A stretch of DNA of 19,179 nt from NCBI GenBank assembly GCA_003990745.1, contig RBNI01002234.1, positions 1-19,179 of the forward strand. The letters run 5' to 3'. The DNA comes from Jimgerdemannia flammicorona. Its lineage: Eukaryota > Mucoromycota > Endogonomycetes > Endogonales > Endogonaceae. This document shows positions 8,596 to 18,241 of the stretch, piece by piece. Position 1 is the first letter of the stretch; each line of letters begins with the position of its first letter. The notes beneath the pieces are model-generated. The model saw nothing but the letters and a program-made list of their open reading frames with translations. It ran no database searches and was not told the origin of the DNA. The position numbers were made by a program, and so were the translations under genes.

Positions 8596-11500
8596 ATGAT
8601 GTCCGACGACGATGATTATGATTGTCCTCTTTGCATGGAGGAGCTGGACATTTCGGACAGGAACTTTCGACCTTGCCCTTGTGGGTACCAGGTATGGCTG
8701 AATCCCAATTTCCCTCGTGCTGTGAGATGACAATAGCTAGAATGACGTTCAAGGTGGAGGATACAGGAACGCGAAAAACACGTGCGTGCTTAATCGGCGC
8801 GCAAAGGCCACCAGCACTTTCAAACTCGTACCTAAGCAAGATCCTTCTTGATGGCCTGTCGACTTCCTCTTGTTGATTTCTCGCGTTTTTGCCCGTTATT
8901 TTAGATCTGTCGGTTCTGTTGGCACCACATCAAAGAGAATCTGAACGGGCGGTGCCCGGCCTGTCGGCGATTATATTCAGAGCAGACGGTCGAATTCACA
9001 CCCATCAGTCCCGAGGAGTATGTTGTTTGCTCTCCATTTTTCTTTGTTGTTGGGAGGAGGGAGGTGAGAGAGGGATAAGAGGAAGAGTTTGGCAAGTTAC
9101 CGCAATATCTTCCGTGGTGTAAAAATATTCTATACATTTGCTATACGGGATGCCATCGAGACTCGGCAACTAGAGTGGGGCGTGTACGTTGAAACGGTTG
9201 TTGAAGCGGACGAAGTTTCATTCTTATTTTCGTTGATATTCATACCTCTCTCGAACATCAGACTCACTCGAATTAGGAAGGAGAAGAAGGAAAAAGAACG
9301 CCAGCAAAAGGAAATGGAAGCTGCGAATCGGAAGCATCTTGCAAACATGCGCGTTGTGCAGAAAAATCTAGTCTACGTCATTGGATTGAACCCAAAGGTG
9401 GTTAATGAGCAGGTACGGATTTTTTTTTTTTTTGGGGGGGGGAGGGGAGGGGTGGAGAGTAGGGTTTCCTTAGAAACAATATAACATGGCTGCCCATTGT
9501 GTTAATTGGGTGGGAAACTCTTAGCAAAAGCCATTTCGTTGAGATCATTCATAATCGACCATTACAAAGGCTGATAAAAAGTGATTTTTGGGCATTGAAA
9601 CAGATTTTAAGACAACATGATTACTTCGGGCAATATGGTAAGATCGCCAAAATTGTTGTCAACAAACGAAATCCGCCACCTTCGACCGTTCCTGGGGCGC
9701 CAGTGTCGCAACCTAGCGTGGGCGTATATATCACGTATGATCGCAAGGAGGACGCAGCAAAGGCGATTGCTGCTGTGGACGGCAGCTTGTCTGAAGGGAA
9801 GGTATTGAGGTTTGTTGTAAGCCTGGCTGGCTCTAGTTTCTCAATGATGAGGTTTCAATAGTGTAAGGCGGATCAAATGTCGTTAGGATTGCTCGAGCAT
9901 CTTTATAGGCGTAAATCCAACTCAGGGTTATTCGAACCTGGAATTGACTCACTAAGAAGCACCCGCAATTCAACAAAACGAACCAAATTAACTTATAATA
10001 TTATTTGCTCTTACAACTCCATGTAGAGCTTCGTACGGCACAACCAAATATTGCACTTACTATCTTCGTAATATGGCTTGTCAGAATCCCGGCTGCATGT
10101 ACTTGCACGAGCCGGGTGAGGATGCAGACAGCTACACCAAAGAGGATCTAGCGATTGGGTAAGTCTTGATCGATCGATCATATTACACGCTGTGGCAATT
10201 ATATGATCGAGAAATGGAAATTTATGAGACTTATTGCTATGACCCAAAAGGAAACATCACCTCAGAGACCACATGTCGACATCGGAAACGCCACACAAAC
10301 CCCAAGCTTTGGGTCGACCTGGAGCCCCCGCCGGCCCGCCATCAACCTTTTCGCCCCCAACAACAATGCATCATCATATCCGTAAACCCATCGCCGTAGA
10401 TACCCCTGTTTACGTGCACAAGCCAATTAACCCCAAGATTGAGATCGCTAAAGCCCTTCACATCAATCCTATGGATGACAAGAGTAGCGATGGCGAAGAG
10501 AAGTCGGCATTGCCGGCCACGGCGTCTTGGGCCAAACCGTCGAGCAATCCATCCACTCCCATACTCAAGAATCAATCCTTGCCAGACAGGTCTGTCACTC
10601 CGGAAAATTTTGGACCACCGCTGGCGATTGCTGCAGCAGCCGCTCAGAAGCCTAAGCCTCAGTCGTCGACAGCCAAGCGGAAAGCAGAAGACAAAGAGAA
10701 GCAGGCGAAGAAATCGTCGGTGGAGTCAAAATCGGCAACCGTGGCAGTGCCCGTAGTTATGGAGGAGAAACGTGAAAGGGTGGTCGCAGAGAAGTCAGCA
10801 TTAGATGTGAAGACACCGGACGCAAAGATAATGGATACGAAGGCAATTGTCAAGGATGTATCGCATATTATTAAACCGGAAAAGGTTGAGGAGTTGGTGA
10901 TGGCGGACAAACCACTAGGGCCTGCTGTAACCGAGAAGCCGGTGCCGGTTGAAGAAGAAAAGGTAGTTCCAGTTCCAGAGGAGCCTCCGAGCATACCTGT
11001 GCTGTCGACGGCGGAACAGATACTCAAATCCAAAGTCCCTGAAGGTCTGGCACAGTATGTTCTTGGCTCTGTCATCACTACCGAGGATATCCCAGAGGCT
11101 GGGGAAGTATCGACATTGGAACCCCTAGACGAATCTGCCAACCGTAAACAGCTAGAGGAGAAGCTCGCGATTGACAATGCCCTGACTGTTAGCAGCTTCT
11201 CAAATCCGATTGCAGCTATGTCTTCCCTACCGGCTTTGCCCCCGTTACCACCACTCCCAGCTTCAACATACGTTGGGTCGTTTAATCCATTTATTGAAGA
11301 TTCTTTTGGCACCCTCCCAAGATCGCCATTGCCTCTTGCACCTGGCCTTGGCATCGCCCACGGTGCTGGAAGCATTATTACAAGCGTGCAATCAGGCTAC
11401 AATGGCACAGGCTTCGACCCTTTCAAGGAGAACGATGCAGTATCTTCTCCGTTGTCCCCGCCACAACAGCAAAGCGCTATCGCCACCCCCCCTATATCTG

Positions 11501-14500
11501 GTGGTCGTTCTCGACATACATCTCGGTTCGGTTTTGCCCAAGATTACCCACAGTCACTACCACCTATGACCCACTCGCCCCTAAGAGAACTGCCGCCACA
11601 CCTCGGTTTCAACTACGCGAACATTGCACCGACGACTCACAGCCTAAGCGCGTTAGCCGGCGTCGACCCCAGGATGGATCCGACGGCGGTCAAATCAATG
11701 CAGGACGGATTCCGCGCGTTATTGCCTAATGTAAACATCAGCTTCGGCATACCTACCAGCGCCGAGCAGCAAGCGCAGTTAATGTTGTCTAATGCACCAG
11801 GCGGCGGATTATGGAATAGTGCCGTTGGTGGCAGCGCTACTGGGTTACGTGATCAGGAAACCTTTGCGACGCATCATCAGTTGCCTATATCTCAAACTTC
11901 CCCTGGATTCTCGCATGATTATCAGTATCATCAGACGCTCTTGTTACAACAACAGCACCAGCACCAACAACAACAATATCAACAACAACTCGCCGGATTG
12001 AATCCGGGTTTGGGCGGGATGAGGTTGGTCGACAATCATGATGGGCACAGTGCTATTGTTGCTCCCATATCTGTTAAGTCACCGCCGCCAGGTATTAGCT
12101 TCGCACCGAGAACACAATGGAATTCGGAAGGCATGCAAAGTATGGGAAATTGGACCGATGCTGGCCAGCAGTCCGTCGCTGGTGGTCCTTCCATGTCGAA
12201 CATCCCCCCCCCACCTGGCGTACATGGGCTGCCAAACCGAGTGAGAGATGAAGCTCAGGATTTCTTTGGACAGTTCTTGAAAAAGGCTGCAGCCACCAAT
12301 GCAGTGCCAGAGGCAGCCGCACGAAATCACCAGAGTAATTATTCGTTATCATTGCTGAAAAAGCTGGCTTTGTAATTATATATATATATATATATATTAT
12401 TCATGACGCCATTATCTCTTCGATGCAGACCCTATATCGACCATCCCGTTCCAAGACCCAGCGATCATGGCAGTACGGATTTCTTCGCCAACCACTTCCT
12501 CTACAACATCCTTCCGTCCACCACAAGGCAACCAACCCCCCCTCGCTCAGGATCCACTTGCTCAGCTGCTAGCATCGCAATCTCCCGCCATGCCTCCACA
12601 GCAGCAGCATTTTCAGCACGCAAGCACAGGTGGTCACCGTCTTAGGGTATTTGAAGGCGTCGCGCGTGCGGGCGAGGAACCACAAGGCGGCGTCGGGCTC
12701 GGCGCCGGGATGGGAGGCGGCATCATGAGCAATGGTATGGGATTGGCTGCGGGCAGCGGTGTCATGGGCAATAATTTGAGTATGGGAGGGTATTTTGGTG
12801 GTGATGTGGCAGGTGGGTTTCCTCAAGCCTCCATACTTAAGGGTCGGGGATTCTGATTGAGTCGTTCGATATAATTTCGGATAAGGTGGTGTATATACCC
12901 GTCGTTGAAAAGAAAAAAACAACAAAAAACAAATCGAACGCTGATCTGGGGGGGCGGGGATGCCGTCATTAGACGATCTTCTCTATGGGGTTTAAAGCTT
13001 ATCTTTCGGGGGCAACAAGTACGATAGGGTTGGGGGCTTAATGAACAATTTCAAGAAATCGAGAGGCTGGCGGATGTTCTTATCATACCCGAGATTCTTT
13101 GTGGTGGGACATTTTGAGGGGGAAGGTGCGGGTTTGTTTCTTCCAACTTCCATCCTATTGTTTCATTGCTTTCGACGGGGCGGAGGATGCTCGTGCAGCG
13201 ATGAAATGAAGTTCGCTTTTACATAGCGGATTCACGGTCAGAAAACTATTGGAGGAACTTTTGCTGACCATTAATTACTCCCTGTTGTATCCGGCTTTCT
13301 CTTTTATTACTATTGTCTAGAATCGGCATCAAACCGACCTCCGCCTCTCGCCGGTCCCGCCTATGCCACGCTCACTCTCGGCTCAGAACAGCAGGAGCAC
13401 GCGCAGCTTGATTTCAACGCGTCTTCTCTCGACTCTGGCAGTAAAAATCTGTCAGTTCTTGCAAGCAACCAACCTGAAAAAACAATCGTTTGCGATGTGA
13501 ACAATCAAACCGCCATCACAGAGCAACAAGTCGACGTGAACAGCGCCTCGCCTAACGAAATCCCTCGAATCACAAGCTCCAAACCGTCCCGGAAACAGAG
13601 GAATAAGGATAAGGAGTCACCTACTTCTCAGAGTGGCCTCGAGGTTATTTCAGCGTCACCCAAGTCACAAATCAATCCGGTTGAGCCTTCTCTCAAAGTG
13701 ACGAACTCTTTAAAGAAACAGCAGCAGCATCAACAGTTAGCTGCAAATTCGACGAATGATGGCAGGAAGGTGGGAACGGAACATCAGCGGCGAGAACCCC
13801 AAGACGAGAAGTATAAGACGGTGACCCAAACTGAGAAAGACCAAAAGAAGAACGGGATCACAGCCTCTAACAGTAGGACCAACAACAGTGACACCCTTCA
13901 ATCGTACCGGGGCCAAGCAATATCAGCGAGCAATAGCCATGCTATAAATGGTGCCATATCTTCTGGTGGCAAGAAGAAAAAGAAAGACAAGTCAAAGTCC
14001 GCCACCGCTAACATAAACGATGTATCTTCTGTCGCGACTAGCGCTCAACAGCAGCCTGATGCGAAAGACTTTAGTATTGATGTCATTCAGGTTGACGGGC
14101 ATATACATATCAAAGAAGGCCATGATATCGACAGTACGTCTTCTACCTCCAAGCTCTTCTCAGTGGACGATATCCTCGATCGGATCAATGGCACAGGCGC
14201 TAGCCTTGAAGCTTCGGTGGACTCCAAACTCACATCTGTCGGCGAATCCGATGCTCCGCTTGACTTCAGTCTCAAGTTCGATATTCCCTCGTCCATCTTC
14301 TACTCACCGCCTCCTCCGAGTCTGGTTTCAACTCCGTCGACCCCAGGCGGTGCAGCTACTTCGAACGAATCGTTCACACCTTTGTCGTCGTTTGGTGGCA
14401 ACCCAGTGAGCGGCGCGTCCACCCCGACTGTGATGACGACTACTTCGTTGGATGAGCTACTCTCCAAGGATTTTGGGTTTTCGTTACCTCCGCTCACGTC

Positions 14501-14687
14501 GTCGGCGTTTGCGTGGAGTGCGAATGGGTTGAGCAATGGGGGTGTCCCGCATGTTCGGTCGTCAAGCCCTGCGTCGGTGGAGGCGTTGGAGAGAGAAGTG
14601 GAGAATGCGAGGAAAGAGGCAGCGATGCTGGAGAATAGGCTCAAGGCTGTGATCAACAAGAACAGGATGGCGATGCTATCACAATAG
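8596..14687 (+). CDS. NOT4: CCR4-NOT E3 ubiquitin ligase subunit NOT4, 8 exons, ~1505 aa
   Basis: RING ubiquitin ligase of the CCR4-NOT complex, acting on ribosomal and other proteins and linking deadenylation to translation quality control. Exons: 8596-8691, 8905-9017, 9262-9412, 9604-9809, 10027-10158, 10266-12334, 12429-12812, 13321-14687. The C4C4 RING uses Cys 10, 13, 27, 29, 34, 37, 49 and 52. A K/E/Q coiled-coil linker follows (about 70-105), then an RRM (about 107-188) with HDYFGQYGKI, then a CCCH finger (C198, C207, C212, H216) in the NOT4 context CMYLHEPGEDADSY. The rest is a P/S/Q-rich disordered tail with a K5 patch and a terminal coiled coil. Exons 1-6 are firm. Exon 7 (reading FQDPAIM) and exon 8 are inferred: exon 8 has no in-frame ATG for over 350 codons, so it must be spliced from upstream. 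If exon 7 is instead terminal, the protein stops at 12856 (1064 aa). If exon 6 is not spliced, it stops at 12375. Confidence 0.9.
9420..9442. repeat. T14G9 composite homopolymer in NOT4 intron 3
   Basis: T14 runs straight into G9, beginning 8 nt after the exon 3 splice site. Sequencing or assembly error in the run lengths is possible here. Confidence 0.85.
12377..12396. repeat. (TA)10 microsatellite in NOT4 intron 6
   Basis: Ten TA units lie inside the proposed intron 12335-12428, directly after the in-frame TAA that would end an unspliced exon 6. It does not touch coding sequence in the preferred model. Confidence 0.85.
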
Positions 14688-14867
14688 GACTGGTTGATGT
14701 TGGAAGTTGTGATTGTGGTGGAATGGGTGATGGATCTTCTAGATGGTCCCTATGCGACGGGTGGCTAATGTAATGGTGGTTAGGGTTTACGGTGGATTTG
14801 AAATAATGGCAGTTTTTTTTTTTAGTTGCGTAGTTCATCCAACTGGCTTAATGGAATACATAGTTTA

Positions 14868-14873
<6 letters not shown>

Positions 14874-14924
<51 letters not shown>
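14874..14924. repeat. T51 homopolymer tract
   Basis: Fifty-one consecutive T, about 190 bp past the NOT4 stop and preceded by TTTAGTTTAGTT. It is the longest homopolymer in the window. Read on the other strand it is A51, which could be a relic of a retroposed poly(A) tail. No retroposed body is recognisable on its A-run 5' side. Confidence 0.95.
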
Positions 14925-14925
<1 letters not shown>

Positions 14926-15383
14926 TGTGTTTCCTTCTATTTGAACCAGGCGGTAACTAATAAGATGTAATTCTACTACTGTAATACTGCAAAGTATTTT
15001 AGTATTTTAATTTGCGTATTCAAAGTCCAAACTGGCAAATGCATGCTCTGCCATCGTCCGCATCGCATCCTCCGTAAATTTGGGCAATACTCGGCTAAAC
15101 TAGGTCCACTTGTCATCTAGCAAGCGCCAGTGTCTTGTCCGAATCCGTCACGTCAATTGCCCTTGTCGGTCACCCCCAAGTTTCACTGATGGTAGAATCT
15201 AAACATTTGGGAAAGTGTCTATATTCTTTGTTCAACATTCAACATTCATAATGTGAACTGTGTTTTGGCCTAGATCCACGGATCTAACAAATCACAGAAA
15301 ATTGGATTTTTATTTTAACTATTCGCGGCCTCAACGACATCACCCAGAGTTTTTAAGAAGCACACAATTACGGAACGAATTGC

Positions 15384-15389
15384 TTTATT
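15384..15389 (-). terminator. candidate TSR2 polyadenylation signal AATAAA
   Basis: AATAAA on the minus strand, 56 nt past the TSR2 stop codon. A second copy lies at 15314-15309. Which one is used cannot be told from the sequence. Confidence 0.45.
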
Positions 15390-15444
15390 ACAAGGTCGAC
15401 GATCACTTTATAAAGAATTCAAAATATCATGCGTCTCTACCAAC

Positions 15445-16263
15445 TCATTTGCGGCCTTTCCGTTTCGAGGGTTTCGTCACCAACTCGAAGCCATCCTTAT
15501 CAATGATGGGACCTAACCGAGCCATATTTGTATCCACATCCATGGCGTCATCATCCGTGTTCGGATTTTGTGATGTCTGGGATACAAATGTTCATGTTTA
15601 GGCGACGCAAACTATGTCGAGGTCTGAGGTTCAAAAAAAAAAAAAAAAAAAGACAGGATTCATATAATACTTACTGAGGACCCTTCTTTGCCATCGTCGC
15701 TTTCGCTATCATCGCTGTCATCGTTGGTGGCTTTGGAAGCTTGCACGGCACCGGCCGCTGTGGAACGTAGCTTTTCGCGAAGGAGGGTGACGCTCGTATA
15801 GTCGCCCTGTATGCACTCGTTGTAAATCTTAACAATGTGTTGTGATACCTATATGCACAATGTATTTACAATACGATCAGCAACGATTGTGACAGGCGGA
15901 TCACAAAAAATTACATATACCTGGTAAGCTGAATCGTCCTCCAGAGTCACGTTAAACTCGTCCTCCATGATTTGATTCAGAATTACTTCTAAATCAAATG
16001 CATCAAGTTTCTTGCCCTCTGGAGCGCGAAAAGGATTCAAATAAGTGCGTAAACAGACCGTTCAATAGATAGATGAGGAGGCCGTTTATGTGAAGCTTAC
16101 TCTGATTGAACTGGCCCACCACGGTGTCCACGAACCAATCGCGCTTTTCGGCGGAGTCCGGACCACCCCAGTCCAGGTCGACGGCAAGCTTGAGGGCGGT
16201 CCAAGCTTGAAATATGGAGGTGACGGCGTCGGTGAAGGCGAGCTGGTTCGGATGTGTTGTCAT
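15445..16263 (-). CDS. TSR2: pre-rRNA-processing protein TSR2, 4 exons, 188 aa
   Basis: TSR2 is the escort chaperone that delivers ribosomal protein eS26 (Rps26) to the assembling 40S subunit, and it is needed for 20S pre-rRNA cleavage. Exons (minus): 16263-16101, 16018-15921, 15848-15675, 15576-15445. All phases close to 188 aa, near yeast (205) and human (191). Hallmarks are the N-terminal WTALKLAVDLDWGG (residues 21-34), the helical FNVTLEDDSAYQ (about 76-87), an acidic D/S patch NDDSDDSESDDG (about 129-140) and a C-terminal DGFELVTK followed by a basic KRKGRK tail. The start at 16263 gives the usual short N-terminus. An ATG at 16335 in the same frame would add 24 residues (MCDDVTFLRQ...) and cannot be excluded. 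The gene is divergent from VPS68 with a 156-bp spacer. Intron 3 carries a T19 tract on the sense strand. Confidence 0.94.
15633..15651 (-). repeat. A19/T19 tract in TSR2 intron 3
   Basis: A19 on the plus strand, T19 on the sense strand of TSR2, between exon 3 (ends 15675) and exon 4 (starts 15576). It is about 55 nt upstream of the CCCAG acceptor. Confidence 0.9.
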
Positions 16264-16419
16264 TTCGGATGCGGCTTGTGCGGATGAAGGTTGCGGGTCA
16301 CGCGTCTGCCTGAGGAATGTAACGTCATCACACATCACACAAGGTCAGCCCCAACGTCAGATAGGCCCTATCATTCTTCCTCCTTTCCCTCTCACACCTC
16401 AACGATTTCAACACCCCCA
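16264..16419. promoter_or_regulatory. compact bidirectional promoter TSR2 / VPS68
   Basis: Only 156 bp lie between the two divergent ATGs. AACGTCA occurs twice in the same orientation (16321-16327 and 16353-16359), 32 bp apart. These are CRE-like half sites (TGACGTT on the minus strand). The VPS68-proximal part (about 16370-16400) is CT-rich. No TATA box is seen on either side. Confidence 0.55.
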
Positions 16420-17546
16420 ATGCCCTCCTGGGACTCAGATGACCGTGGCATTTTCATATACCGCCTGCCGCGCTTGCCCGATTTAGGGCCAAAGAAGCGC
16501 GAGTTTGGCATTTACGCCGCTGGTGCTTTCGTACGCTATTATGTTCCCTGCTTTTTGTCGTCTTGAGGCTTTGCCATCAATCACTGTTCAAATCACTGTT
16601 CGAATCACTGCTCAAACCACTGCTCAAACCACTGCTCAAACTACTGCTCAAACCTTTGCTCAAATCACTGCTCATGTTCCATTTTCCAGTTTGCCCTCGG
16701 CTGGTGGGCTTTCATTGACGGCGTCACGTTGGCATCCCAAGGTAGTGATGAAAAAGTCTTCATCGGGTTTGAGGATTGGATATCTGGTATCCTGGCTACC
16801 CTGGGCATGATTGTGTACGTACTTGCTCTCTCGTTATATTCTTTGCTGCATCGTAGCAATCGCTACTGACAAGAAACTTTTTTAATCTGTCGTAGAATCA
16901 ACCTCATCGATAAATCTCGCCTCCAAGGAGGTGATTCCTTCTATGCTGGCGACGGTGTCGCATGGAAGGCGCGGCTCTACCTATTTGTTGGCTTTGCCCT
17001 GATGGCTGGTGGGTTGGCCGGCTCGGTGGTAAGTATGCACGTCCCTGAACTCTTCGGTGCGGCACGGGAAGGCGGCGCAGAGGAGCCCATGACACAGGGG
17101 CGGGCGAGGCTATTGCTGGTCATTGAGAGCGGTTCACACCGTGATGTTTTCTTTCACAGCGGCTCAATTATCACATTAAAAAAAAAAAAAAAAAAAAAAA
17201 AACAAAAAAAAACTCTACGCACATATTTCTAACTATTTCCGGTCACTCTCTTAAATCGAACCAAACCACAGTGCGTCCTCGTTCTCAAGTATATTGTCAA
17301 AGATATCCATATGCCCGAACTCTATTATGGCATTACCGGTGTAGTGCAATGCTGTTTGATCATGTTGAGGTGAGCTACGTAAACATTTGAAGTTGTTCCG
17401 TGTGCCGGATTCTTTTTGTTCAGTATGATTTGATGATTAATTTTTTACTGTCGCGATTCCTATGTCAACCGCTTAACAACAGTACCGTGATCCTATGGGT
17501 CGCACAGAACCCCGAGCAGGATTATCAGTACAATTTTCTTCTGTAG
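16420..17546 (+). CDS. VPS68: VPS68-like UPF0220 membrane protein, 5 exons, 176 aa
   Basis: Four-pass membrane protein of the UPF0220 (TMEM50/VPS68) family. Yeast Vps68 acts with Vps55 in sorting from late endosomes to the vacuole and influences ESCRT-III function. Exons: 16420-16530, 16690-16814, 16896-17028, 17272-17369, 17483-17546. Phases close to 176 aa (yeast Vps68 184 aa). Visible hallmarks are IYAAGAFFALGWWAFIDG spanning the exon 1-2 junction, a second membrane helix with TLGMIVINLIDKSRL, then ARLYLFVGFALMAGGLAGSV, then a C-terminal helix ending ILWVAQNPEQDYQYNFLL, which closely follows the yeast C-terminus. Predicted membrane segments are at about 29-50, 64-82, 105-128 and 137-165. 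The VPS68-type end (QN-E-Y-Y) favours VPS68 over animal TMEM50. Intron 1 carries a 12-bp minisatellite and intron 3 an A25 tract. Confidence 0.93.
16579..16674. repeat. 12-bp minisatellite, 8 units, in VPS68 intron 1
   Basis: Eight contiguous 12-bp units with consensus AATCACTGCTCA fill 96 of the 159 intron bases. Variation is confined to a few positions (AATCACTGTTCA, AATCACTGTTCG, AACCACTGCTCA twice, AACTACTGCTCA, AACCTTTGCTCA). There is no spacer, so this is not a CRISPR array. In the gene frame a stop at about 16564 precedes it, which supports its intronic placement. Confidence 0.95.
17178..17212 (+). repeat. A25-C-A9 tract in VPS68 intron 3
   Basis: A25 (17178-17202), one C, then A9 on the sense strand inside intron 17029-17271. 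Unlike the PARN, NOT4 and TSR2 introns, the transcribed sense is poly(A) rather than poly(T). Confidence 0.9.
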
Positions 17547-18017
17547 ATAATATAAGCCTGGAAAGCACATAAGTTCTATAGTTAGGGAAATACAAGCACG
17601 TGAGGTCATATTTACCCAGAAACACATCGGTTGAGTCTCGTCTGACTTATCTTTTACCTCGTATCTCTGATGAGAAAATCTTGTGTAATGGCAACAATAA
17701 TGAAATAACGTTTGATATGATATTTTAATGAGTTATTCCGATGGCTTGACTCAGATAGACATGATTGGCCGTTACTAGTCAACACTATGCCCCTCAGAAC
17801 GCCATTAATATCCCTATCTTGACTGGCTAGGATTTAGGGAGCAGACGTTGAGGCCTCCTGTTTGGTTATTGTAGGAGGCAATCACGTCCTTCTCCTAGAC
17901 CCGGATGAATGTCCATTGTAGTACAGGTCGCTCTATTGCTTGGAGAGGCGGCTTGGGTGACATTGTAGAAGCGACGAAGTATACTTTATGGGCAGGATTT
18001 TTATAGTATCTCAGGAC

Positions 18018-18180
18018 GAAAAGGAACAAGGCAAGGCAAGATGAAAAGAACAATATGAAGCAAGGCCGTGAAAAGGAACAATGCCTTGCAAAATGATATG
18101 GAGAAAGGGTGAGGTAAGAAAAAAAAAAGGGGGGAGCAAAACAAAGCAAGACAGAGGACAAAAAGTATTGCTCGGCAAGA
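18018..18180 (+). repeat. degenerate purine-rich repeat zone
   Basis: GAAAAGGAACAA occurs at 18018-18029 and 18070-18081, with a one-base-shorter copy at 18043-18053, giving a period of about 25-27 bp. GCAAG-type motifs recur between and after them. GCAAGGCA (18031-18038) has an inverted copy TGCCTTGC (18082-18089). The zone is almost all A and G with few pyrimidines. Confidence 0.6.
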
Positions 18181-18182
18181 CA

Positions 18183-18200
18183 TTGGCTATTAATAGCCAA
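18183..18200. repeat. 18-bp perfect palindrome
   Basis: TTGGCTATTAATAGCCAA is its own reverse complement with no spacer. Such a site could bind a dimeric protein or be a relic of an inverted duplication. No gene is adjacent to say which. Confidence 0.95.
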
Positions 18201-18229
18201 GGGGGGACCATTTGCCACAAATCATTGAA

Positions 18230-18241
18230 CGGCATATGCCG
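18230..18241. repeat. 12-bp perfect palindrome
   Basis: CGGCATATGCCG is a perfect palindrome starting 29 bp after the 18-bp one. CGG/CCG ends with a 6-bp spacer are the half-site layout of fungal Zn2Cys6 regulators, with the half sites here in the CGG-N6-CCG form. Confidence 0.8.

Larger units (their letters stand above)
14688..15444. other. convergent intergenic region between NOT4 and TSR2
   Basis: Both flanking genes end here. It holds a T51 tract, an inverted repeat (15271-15286, TAGATCC-AC-GGATCTA) and candidate polyadenylation signals for TSR2. No gene is supported. The plus-strand frame starting at 15260 overlaps TSR2 exon 4 and is a shadow. Confidence 0.6.

Noticed and set aside
9923..9940. 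tRNA-like T-arm (GGTTATTCGAACC)
   Set aside because: Read on either strand, the stem does not form 5 pairs around a 7-nt loop, there is no D-arm, anticodon arm or acceptor stem around it, and it lies in NOT4 intron 4.
10659..11375. 238-codon minus-strand frame
   Set aside because: Shadow of NOT4 exon 6; Ser/Thr/Gly-rich as expected from the antisense of that exon.
12960..12989. Possible first exon reading MPSLDDLLYG before the 13321 exon
   Set aside because: Its only nearby donor (GTTTAA) is in phase 0, whereas the exon at 13321 needs phase 1.
16003..16335. Longer TSR2 start at 16335
   Set aside because: It adds 24 residues with no family similarity and would use half of the short promoter; kept only as an alternative.
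16579..16674. CRISPR-like array
   Set aside because: Units are contiguous with no spacers, and it lies in a eukaryotic intron; it is a minisatellite.
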